64,000 nt of DNA from Dermatemys mawii (taxonomy: Eukaryota > Chordata > Testudines > Dermatemydidae): positions 55,292,720-55,356,719 of the forward strand of contig ML677334.1 in assembly GCA_007922305.1 (NCBI GenBank). Direction: 5' to 3'. Positions 49,101 through 61,100 of this stretch are shown here, piece by piece. Each line of letters begins with the position of its first letter. The stretch's first letter is position 1. Position numbers and translations under genes: made by a program. The notes beneath the pieces were generated by a model. It made no database searches, had not been told where the DNA came from, and worked only from the letters and a program-made list of their open reading frames with translations.

Positions 49101-52100
49101 CACTTCAGAAATAGGCAGTCCTCCCCCAGTAATTAAGACGTGAAAAGATAGGCCTTACCTCTTGTCTGAAAGGCTAACAAATTTGGGCCCTATCAGACAA
49201 AGGGTAAGAGAAAGAAACCACTGGTGAGGGGTCTTCAGAGAATGCATTGCTGGTAGCTGTTTACATCTGTTGGTGGTCTCACTCTGACATCTGAGTGCTG
49301 GTTGAAAGAGTTGCTCACTCTTCAGGTTCTTTCATTTTCTCTACCAAGCTTATCAGTCCCACTTTGATAGAATTTAAAGGCCATGTGCTCATTCCGATTA
49401 ATAGCCCAGGGTCAATATATAATGTAGGATAGATTTAAGTGTTCCTTTCTAGTCTTCTCTTCTCCCTTCAGTAAAATGGAGTAAATAAAAGATTGAATAA
49501 GAGGAAAACAGACATAATCAAACACCAGAGGGTGCCAGAGACTCACTTTTCGTCTAATATATTCAAGTTCACATAGAGAAGTATATCTACATTGTGGGAC
49601 TTTCATTCCCATTTAACAGATGTGAGAATCTCAGCTTCCAGTAGAGATAAGCTGAGAAGAGGGTATATGTGCCTTTTTTTGCCAATGTACTGGTAGATTG
49701 ATAACATCTTTAGCCATGTCCTTCTCTCTGGTAAAAGGACTGTTTTTCAGGGATTCAACACAATACCTAGTATAAAAGTAGTAAAAGAAATTACTGTGGG
49801 AAAGTATTACTGTTGTGTATATATAGATGTTGTCATGCAAGTCCTCCAGTATGGCCACTACACTGAATAACTTGAAAATACATCAGGTGATGGCCAGAAT
49901 CTACCTTCTGTTAACTATATTGTCTGAGTGCCTTTAACTTTCCACTGGAGTTCATTACATAGTGTCCTACTTGGAATAAATTAATTGAATATATCAAAGA
50001 AACTAGTAATTGGCAGGACTATTTAGAGAAATGGATTTTTGCAGGTTGAAATTGATACATTAGTAGAACTACACTACATGAGGAAAAGCATGTTATCATT
50101 TAGCCACATATTCTGTCAGTCCCTTACTTGAGCACTAGACTACAAGTTAGATAAGAGAGAGTCATTTGGACTAGGTAGTATGAAATGCTACCGGACATGC
50201 AGGTTTTTCTTTAGAACCCATCTTTGAAGGATCTAAGCACCAAATTTTAGCATGAACTTCTGTTAAGTCCTCTGGTGGCTTAGTGTGTATACTGTATTAA
50301 TAGAGGTACACTGACTACATAACCCCCTTTACAGGCTGATCCATGGTGGTAGCTGTAATTATACCACAGTGGGATCACAGCAGCCAAAGATTCTGTGGTC
50401 ATTAGGAAGAGGGGAATTGGAGTGTGCTTGTGAAGATCAATTAGCACTCAATTACCAGGCATTGAAGGTCTAATTTGCACATTTCCAGAAAGATTAAGAT
50501 TTCTGTTCTGCTAATACATTATGAATACACTCTTGAAATTGCTCAATAGCTAGTGGTGAATAATAGAAGGAGGAAACAGTGGTGACTTGAGTTTTAAATC
50601 ATCACTGGTCACTAACTGTTCTGATAATCGTGGCTTTTAGCCCTTTTCATAATACATTGAATTGGGGTACAAGTCTGGCAGCCGCTTAAGCATAAATTAA
50701 GTTTGTTTGAGTATCTGTTAGCCTCCTTTTTCCTAAACAATTTATGTAGAAACTGCCTAGTTGGGAAAAGTAGACAAATGAAAAGGGGCAGAAACTGCAT
50801 TGACTACTGAAGATACAGTAGAACCTCAGAGTTATGAACTGACCGGTCAACCACAGACCTCATTTGAAATCTAAAGTATGCAATCAGGCAGCAGCAGAGA
50901 TGAAATAGCAAATATAGTACAATACCATGTAAAATGTAAACTAAAAAAAAGTTAATTTTTTTTGACAAGGTAAGGAAATTGTTTCTGTGCTTGTTTCATT
51001 TAAATTCAGATAGTTAAAAGCAGCATTTTTCTCTTACATATAAAGTTTCAAAGCTGTATTAAGTCAGTGTTCAGTTGTAAACTTTTGAAAGAACCATCAA
51101 TAATGTTTTGTTCAGAGTTACGAACAACCTCCATTCCAAAGGTGTTCATAACTCTTAGATTCTCTTGTAGCAGACTGTTTGCCCACTGATGCATAGGGAT
51201 GATTATATACAGACAGTTTACACTTTTATATTGCTGATCAGTTTTATACACAAGGCTCTTTCAGGATGTGATGGAAAGAACAAAGTAACAATCGGCTTTC
51301 TTTCTGGTAGAGATGAAGATGACATCAATGATGTGACATCTATGGCTGGGGTCAACCTAAGTGAAGAGAATGCATGCATCTTGGCAACAAATTCTGAAGT
51401 GGTTGGTACAGTGATCCGATCCTGTGCAGATGAGCCATTTCTCTCCTCAGAGGCTTTGCAAAAAAAGATCTTAGACATAGGTAAGACCGAAGTATCCGTA
51501 ATTGACATTCTGGACTCGATGATTGCATTGAACAATTGTCACTCTTTAAAAAGATGAAATTACCAATACTGAGTTGTTAAATCTCTATTTAGTCTGGAAA
51601 ACAAGACAAACATACTTCTTTATTTGAACTTCCAATCAGGAAATCTGTCCTAAATATTTTTGTGGGTCTTAAAAATAAAACTTTATAGGATAACTCAAAG
51701 AAAAAATGCTCCAACAGCAACAAAGGCATGAACAGAAACTGTGAATCTTTGCAATTATTAATGTAAACTGTAATAGGTACTGCACAGCATCAGTTACCCA
51801 CAGGCATATTGGAACAGGGTGTTGGTTAGTCAGCTTTCTACCGATGCAACTTGTAACATAGGGAAGTATGAATAATTGCCTTCCTTCCTCCAACCCAGTG
51901 ACAGCTCTCAAACTCTGAAATCTCACTATTAAATATGTATTTCTTATGTAAGTGTTACAGATTCTGCTCATATGATCAGAAGTAAACCATACAGGCCTAT
52001 ACATAGGAAACAGATCTGTTTAGTAGGAATGTAATATTCCAACATATTCCTTTTTCAGTGTCTTCAGGGCTCTTGATTATCTTGAAAGCTGTTTCAGGAG

Positions 52101-55100
52101 TAGCAATCTTGTTGGCATGCATTGATGCTAAAAACTACTGCTTTCCCTTGCGATCTCTTCTTCAGACCAGTTTTGCTTCAATGCCTACAAGAACTTAGCT
52201 CACATTTTAAAGAGCTGGGCTGAGGACAGTTGGGGCAAGACTGTATCTTAAGTATGTATTTTTATTTATGTGTTTATGAATACTCCCGTTGATCCCCATG
52301 GTAACTCGACCTGAAGTACATTGACTCCAGATACATTTTTCATGTAGCTGGAGTTGCGCAGGGTAGGTTCACTTACCGCGGTAGTGTACACATAGCCTAG
52401 CAGAGTGAAGTCCTAATCCTGATTGTCACTACTAGATGCTCTTATAAATTGATAAGAGGAATGTTTTATTTTAAAAAGCGGTTTCCTTGTTCCTTTTTTG
52501 CTGCTTAGTCACCACCTTTTCGGTGGCCTTAATAGAACGCTAAGGTTTTACAGTAAACACTGTCAGGAAATAACATACGTGTGTCCATACCTCTCATGTT
52601 TTACAGAAGTCCAATTACATGGTTATGCTATTTCTCAATGTAATCATACAATTTTTCTGTATGCTTAGTCATCTATGTAATATCTTCTTTTGATACTATG
52701 TGATACAGTTAGCCAGAATTCATGGAAGTGTTCTGTGTAAAGTACATTTAATGTGGAAATTCTGTTTACAAAAGAAAATAGAAAAACTAGCTGTTAACTA
52801 ACTATAAAGGTTTGTTTTTAACCTGTCTCGTCCCTGAATTGTATATAAGGAAAGCAATGCTACTAATTGAAAAGAAAATATGTAATACATAGGTAGTGAC
52901 AATTAAATAAGTATCTTGGAAGCAATGTTCCTATGAGTCAATAATGAGATATTGTCATGATGGTGCAGTAAAACAGGAAGGAACCTTTTTTCTATTTGAA
53001 ACATAGTATTTTAATATCTTAAAGATCTGTTTTATTATGCAGGGTGTAGACAAAGGGGCACAGTTAAGGCTGAGTTTAAAACTTCGGTATTACCTGACCT
53101 TGAGTGTTTAACCATGCAATTTTAACATGATAGCTTTCCTTTATGGAATGTATCTCCTAGTTCATATTACACAATTCTAGGCTGGGAGGGCAAGGGAAAT
53201 ACAGCAAGCACTGCTAATTGGACTAGTCTAAAAAGTAAATAGAAAGCTAAAGAATAATTGTTTCAAGTGGCTTGTCATTTCAAACATTTCAGTGTATATT
53301 TTTCTCCTCAGTCTTCAGTAGGCTAGCTTTTGAAAGCTGTGTCAACTAAAATGATGTCCCAAAATAAGATACTGTCTAAAACTGGGCTCCTGTTAGTTAC
53401 TAACTTACGATCAAAAATGTTCATGTAGTTTTACCTTGCGTATAACATCATCATAGGTCCTTTTTGAGTACATAAACAATAAGGACCTATATTATCTGGG
53501 TGCTACAGTGAAATGAAAATAAATAAAGGCATGCAAAACAGGTGATTATTTCAGAGTATGTGCTACATTCTTATTACTCACAAAAAAGTGAAGTGCTAAA
53601 TATCTTATTACATTTTAAATAAATACTATTCTGTATTCTAAAGTGATGCAATCTTTATGTGCAGGGAGAGGGCAAGAAAATTAACTTTTGTCTTGACACT
53701 GATATAAACATTAGTTATCAGTAGCTAAACTGTGTTGTCTACTTAAAAATGTCAGGGTTGTCCACATACCTATGTGTAGCTGTGCTGATATGTTGCATCA
53801 GCCAAAGGAATACTTCTCTTTGGCTATCTGCAACTCTGAGAAGGTTTTGGAGGTAACACTTAGCCTTGGGTGTACGGCCCAAGCAGCTTTGCTCAACGCT
53901 GTCTCCCTTTTTGATAGCAGCTGTTGAAATATGGAGAGAGGCAGTAGGGCTCATCAGGGAACAGGGAGAGGAGTGGCAATCTGAGAGAACAGATCAGAGG
54001 TGATGGCATTTTGACCCCAGTTGGACTAATATGTTTCCCAAGTTACTACCTAAGGAGTCCTAGGTTAATTTGGTATATACTGTTTGGTCAGAGGTAGATG
54101 AGGAGGATCTTATGCCTGGAGTACATTGCAAAACAGATGATTGAAATAAATGTCATGAGTTGTTAACAAGCAATGTCTAACAGGGCAAAATGCAATTCTC
54201 TTTTTTTTTTTTTAATTACTGAAATTAACAGAATGTGGCACCAATTTCTACAGCTATTATTTTTTCCCCCCCAAACATACGGCTTGATTTGTGTTCTTAT
54301 TAACTTTGTCCTATAAATGACCTTGCAAGGAGAATGATTCTAGAGGCTAAGTGAAACAATGTCTATATTTTCTGAAGCTCCAGGCTAAGTTTTATTAATG
54401 TAATGTCTAAGATCTTTGAAGTTGTGACTTTACCAGGAAAATCATAATCTCCAAACCTTTATTCGTAATGGGTATGACTTCCAGGGGGAACAGAATACCT
54501 GCTGTGCTAATTATTTCAATTATCAGCTACTCCTAAAACACGTAATGGATTTTCTCTGCTTCCACAGGTAAAAGGCATGACATTATGGAACCTAATTCTG
54601 ATGTTGTGAATTTGATCTCCCATGCTACAGAGGAGAGATTACGAGGGCTCCTAGAAAAACTGACTGTAATTGCTCAACATCGAATGACAACTTATAAGGT
54701 AAAATATTATTAAGCAACTTTTGCATTAAAGTTTGTCGTCCTCTGTAGCCTTAAAGATAAAATTTCTTTCTATATAAACACACACATACTGTATATAAGT
54801 TTTTAATCTGGCCCAAGACTTTTTTTCAGGCTTGTTACTGTTAACGATGGCTTACAATTAATCCTGATGTTTCCCTTTTGACATCTTTGCTATGTGCACT
54901 AGAAGGTAAAATATGGGTAAACAAAAATGCCCCAGTTCAGACATTTCACAGGAATGGTAATTTTAATGTAAGGATCTTTCTCATGGCACTTAACCATTGT
55001 ACCATTTCCAAAAATGAAATGTGTTTCACATGTCTACTTGGTCTGCATTGACTTCAGTAGCACTAACACTTGCACAGCCGTAAAGCAGGGTTGAATTGGC

Positions 55101-58100
55101 CTGTAGAACTTTCATTGCTGGTTTCGATGTATGAGCTTGAAAGAACAGAGGTTGACTTTCTGATCTCTGCTTGTTTGAAGAGCTGGCAGTTACTTGTAAA
55201 TTGAACTTACTCCACAAGGAAGTAATTGAAAGACCACAAACGTGGATCCTCCAGTACCATTTTTAGACACATTTCAGATTAAAACGCCTGAAAACCACCT
55301 TGCAGTGCTAAGATTCTGCTATTTATACGGGTGCCAAATTGATAGAATTATTTACGAATGAAGCTGTGTGTGGGAAGAAAGTTAATAACTATTAAAACTA
55401 ACAGGAGTGTGATGGGGTGTACCAGGCCTTTGAGACCCCTTGCTTTGAGGCCCCGAACCCCGTCCCAGGAAAGGAACGGTGAAGGTGGGTCCTCTAGGCT
55501 TGGCTAGAAAGGCTTCAGGGAAGCAACCAATCAGAGCACAGCAAGTTCAGCAGGAAGGAAGTGCAGGGTTTGAGCTAGTGCTAGTCAGTTCTTGGCTGGT
55601 ACCAGAGGAGTAAGGAGGGGTGCTGGTGGTTGGTGGCATTGGCATGCGGTGAGGAAGCAGAAGAGTTGAGAACTTCAGCCCTGAGGTAAGGGTGAAGAGG
55701 AAGGGGCTATGTGGTTAAAGGCCCAGGGAATGCAGCAGCAGTAGCAGCTATTAAAGGAGACAGCACATGGCTGTTGTTTATATGTGGTCCTGTTCTGGGA
55801 TCGGGAGTGGTGGATGAGTCCGTCCCCTTCCTCCCCCCCACGCACACACTGGCAAAGTGGCCAAAGCCACGAGAAGGAGAAAAGTTTAGTTAGAAGCACA
55901 GGAATTTAAAGGTCTCAGGGACAGGGCTGAAGACCCTGCAGATGACCAACCATTGGTTGGACTTTGTTACCCCAGAAGGGGACTGAACTTGAAGGAGTGA
56001 CCGGGCTTCAGACCTGAGGCAATAAGATCTAATAAAGGCGAAGAGTCTCCAGGGAGACTGCTGTGTACTGGGGCAGTGCCTGCACCCTGGGGCATTGCTT
56101 TATACCAGAGCAGACATGGACTAAAGCTAGCCCAGAAGGGGCTGAGAACTGAGCCCAGAGACAGGACTAAAGACATTAATAAGGGCACAGGGACAGGCCC
56201 TGTTACACCTTTTACCCCGGAAGGGGTTCATCCATCCATTCAGCTATTAACTGAGTGACTTAGCTGGAGGGCTGAGTCACTGAGGACATGCCTGAGGGCC
56301 ACAGCCAACAGGGGACACTGGCAGCAAAGAAAGGAAAGAGGGCAGGGTTGCTCCCATCTGGGAGCAGGTGCTTACAAGAGGTGAGTGCACACTGTCACAA
56401 GGAGGTTTTTATTTTTAAATACATTTTATAGATCAGTAAACCTGGAAGAGGCAATATCAAAGAGAATGGGAAATGCGGTACCTGGCAGTGTCTATGTAAT
56501 AGTGTCTAAAGCAACTGGGACATGCTGCTCCAAACCAGAAAGATGACATGGAACGAAATCTGATCTAAAAATCTAAGTCCCAGAGGCTCTTCTCGTTAGG
56601 AGTTGGAAGTCAGCTGTGCTTGACATCTCTGTGTCCCAACCAAAGTTTTGGAAATTAGAAGCCTTTTTTGCACAAATGAGGTGAAGCAGGCACTGAAAGC
56701 TTGCAGGAATATTTGGAGAGCGATGCCTTTAGCATCCTGAAAAGACAAAAGGCAGCAAAGGGCAATTTCTGAACAATGGTCTTAATGTGGCACACAGACT
56801 TTTAATTGCCTTTGCCATAATGGAATGAGAACCAATAGATTTGTCAAATGAAGAGCTGCCAGAAGCTAAGATAGAAAGATTGTAACACTTTATCAGATGT
56901 CCCATTTCCTCAAAGTGGTTGTAACAATTCATAGTCATGTGGATAGTCTTAAGCAAAAATGCAGGCCCTGAAAAATAAGACTTTGTTAGACACCTGTTTT
57001 TGCATAGATAGTGTTTTTCGTGTATGAATTTCCTCGTGTGTGTATTTAAAAAAAAAAAAAAAATGGGGCTACCTCTTTTTCATAATGTAACTAGGAATAT
57101 ATTTTTTAGGGGTGATAAATGTACATCACAAATGTAGAAAGTAAAGAACAGTGTAGGTTTACGTGGCCCCAGTGTCATTCTCCTTCCCTCCTTCTCCCTT
57201 AGGGCCTGATACCTAGGGCTCAGTATTCATTTGCAACATGGGAATGCATTTCTATTTTGCATGTGTTCTACCAGCCAGGTGAGCATTCACAAATTCAGAC
57301 TTTCATGTGCAAAAGAGCTAGATTTCAAATCTGTATCTTCAGTAGGATATGCGATACACTATGTAACTCTTCAGGGATTACGCTTTGAGTAAAATCACTT
57401 CCACCCATACTGTACAATAAGAGTGGTGAAAATGGGGGAAAGAAGCCTTTGATAGTTGCCACAAATGCTTTTTGTTGTAGGTATTCATGTAGTCATGGTA
57501 TGCAAGGTAAAATTCTGTCATGGCTTTGAAACTAGAGAGCAGTTTCTATATGGAAAGAGGTTAATAGTAAAATTTCTAAGCTATGTCTTCTGAAAAAAGT
57601 TTTCAGTGTATTGAATGAGATGGAAGAAGTTGTGAACTGAGGCAGGAAGACCTTGCAGGTGATACAATTTTGGGTTAGCCAAAGGTAAAGGATTGTAAGG
57701 TATTTCAGTAGGGTCCCAATGGTCTTAAACAATTAAACACAATGACAAAAGATTCTTGTGCTTGTCTGCATTGAAATATAAAAGTAGTTCAAATTTTTCT
57801 TACATGTTGATAGGCTTTGTGTATGGGAGAGACTACTAGGTGTCACTATGGATAGATTACTGTGGAACACCAGTCGAAGCAAATGAGAAGTTAGGCTGTG
57901 TTGTGGAAGCATCTCTAGCAACTCCATAAAGTTGAGTTGTTCTGCATAAAGTAAGGGTTCAACTCTTTCTATATGTATCCATTGTCCCCCAAACTCCTTT
58001 CCTGGGTGTCTGGCTGATAAGCCTTGCTCACATGCTCAAAGTTCAGCTGATCGCCGTATTTGGGTTTGGGAAGGAATTTTCCTCAGGGGCAGATTGTCAG

Positions 58101-61100
58101 AGGCCCTGGAGGTTTTTCACCTTCCTCTGCAGTGTGGGGCACGGGTCACTTGCTGGAGGATTCTCTGCACCTTGAAGTCTTTAAACCATGATTGGTGGAC
58201 TTCAGTAGCTCAGACATAGGTGAGAGGTTTGTTGCAGGAGTGGGTGGGCGAGATTCTGTGGCCTGCGTAGTGCAGGAGTTCAGACTAAGGTCAGAAGGGA
58301 CCATTATGATCATCTAAAGTCTGAGTCTGCTGTGCTGTCTCCTAACTTCTCAGAAAATGTCATTTATGTACTCAGCAAGTTGTCTTATCTGTTCAGGAGT
58401 TAAAACTAAGTAGGTCCTTTAAGCAATTTAGTACCTACTATCAGTTTTTTTTGTGCCCAATAATCTCAGTAACTGAACACACTCTTCAAACTTCCCATTG
58501 TTTGAGTAGTTAAATCTCACTGAAATTTTGTTCATGTACTACACTTAAGTATTTTTTAGTATTAGTCATGAGTTTTCCATATGCCTCTCTGCGGAGGCAG
58601 AAGGATGCAATAGTGTACTACAGGGAATTCACTGAAGAGGTGCTCTTTCAAAGTGCCCCTGCTGTTTCATGGCATATGGGACCACCTTCTTTCTTGAGCA
58701 ACAGTAGCTTTGGCCCTGTTGAGAAGAAGAGATGGTGGCCATTTTCAAAGGGGGCTTTAACTAATGACAACTGTTAGAACATTCTGCAGCCTGCTTTGCC
58801 TAAATGACAGAGGTGGCCCCCATTATACGCAGTTTAATGTTCCCTCCAGTTAGTGGTCCTTTGGGGCGGGGGGAAGGAAGGGAAGACGGTGGGTGTTTTT
58901 AAACTGAGCTAGAAAGAATTATCTATTCCTCAAGGGGTGTCTCTTTTTCTTTGTTGCCCTGATTTGAGGGGAATTCTTGGTAGGAGTTGGCATACTAAAC
59001 CATAACTGCTTTAGTAAGAGTTCCCACTCATTCATAACAGCATGATAATTGAGTACGGAAATAGCAAGTCCCGTACAGGGAACATACCTGCTTTTGAACT
59101 TGCTGCCAGGTATTTTCCCACTGAAGACATGCCTCATAATCCTCTATAACCTAGCAGCTGCAGAGACACTTCATTAGAGTATGTGGAAATAATATGTGTG
59201 TGTGTGTATGTATGTGTATGTATATGCGCAAAATTAAAGTAAAATATTTGGAGAGCTGTGTACACTTTAGCCAACATATTAGACTAACCTGCACCAATGC
59301 CCTTTTGGTGGTTTCGGTTGTGGGGGCAGGATGAACTGGAAAAATCCAGTGTGTGTAACCTTAAATCCTAAAGTGCAGTTCAAGTCTGAAAATATTCTTG
59401 GAGTGTCACTTGGAGTGGGGATTCTGTGTTTGCCTTTCAATTACTTCCAGGGCAAATGTGCTCAGTTTTAAAAGAGAGGATATTTTTTTTTCAACTCCCA
59501 GCCATGCAAACTCAACCTGACGTACAAATTCAGCTTTCTGGTTTATGATGTGCAATCATAGATTATGCAGACCAGATTGTGCCCTCAGTTACACCTGTGC
59601 AACCTCAGTGTTTTTGCTGGAATTGTACATGTGTGGCTCAGGGCACAGTATAATCCTGTATTGGAAATTTAACAATTAAGTTGGCTTATGACTGTGAACA
59701 GAATCTTGCTCTCACGTAGCGGTATTGGTTCTGCAGCATGACCAGGAGTAAAATATATAGCTTTATCGCTGTAAAACAAGTGGTTATGATGCCAAACGTT
59801 CACAGGGAGCAGATCTGTTAACATGTTCAGTTTTTACATATTCCATATATAACTGAACTTTAAAACTAAACAATTGAGAAAATAGTTTCTGCCTAACTTC
59901 AAAGACCTAATTTCAGAATTCTGTTTCCTCTATGAAAATTGAGGATAATGCTGTTACCTATTGAATGGTGTGCAGGGAATAGAAATTTCTTACTACTTAA
60001 GCTTTAAATCTTGCATTTGGGAACTTCAGATTGTATATTTGACATTCCAAACTGGCAAAAGGCCTTACACATTTTAATTTCAGCCTCTTTACCTGCCTTT
60101 CAAAGCAATATTGCAACATGGTAGATTCTAGGTTGCTACTTCAAAACAAATATTACTGATATATCAATACTTACTTTCAGGATAGTGCACATCCTGTAGG
60201 AATGGTACAAGACCTAGAACCATAGCAAAACCGAATACGGCAGAGGAGAATGGGATTCAAGAGTATACTTTAGGATATCTTTCTTGGATTGCAAACTCTT
60301 TGGGGGCAGGAACTATATCTTGTGTTTTTTAGAATGCCTCATACAATGGTCTCTTGTTGGGCTCCTGAGGCAATACCATAATACGAAGACCTCTTAGAAG
60401 AGCGGCTCAAGCTGCATATAAAGGGGGAGAAAGGGATTGGTTAGCTCTGGAGCAATGGTTGGTTGTGAATTCTGCATGAGTCATGTCGATTTTAAGATAT
60501 TTTTGTGCCACAAGTTGTAAACTTAAAATGAAAAATGTAATTTGGCACTGGATTCTTTCTGTGGAATGTGTAAACTCATATGCTAAAGATGGAATTTAAA
60601 CCACTGACTGCTCCCATGTTTGAGTTTATCCTTTCCCCGTACACAATAAGCTTATGCTGTAGAGTATTTGGGGGTACTCTTTTTAGAAAGGGTAAAAGTT
60701 TGTTCCATTCAAAGAACTCAAGGAAGGAAACTGTGCCATTAATGTACATGAAGAGTCCTGTACTTAGAGCCCTGTGCAGATTTGAAATTTGTATTCACAT
60801 TCGATCCACAATCCACAAAAATGATCTGTAAAGGTATGGATCTGCGGATATCCGTGGATTTGCAGGACTCTACCTATACTCGCCTTCGTGCACAAATGTA
60901 CTGTAGTTACCATTTGCATGAATGGGAATTGTTAATTCACCAAGGTAAAAATATGTTCCTAAAACTATAATGAACAGTGCTAATGTGCACTCATTCTCAA
61001 TCTAAATATCTTTTAACTGGTTCTGGAAAAAATGTAGTCCTCTTTTCCATCCCTTTTGAAAATACCATTAAGGCTTAATTCACATTCTGGAATGACTAGC

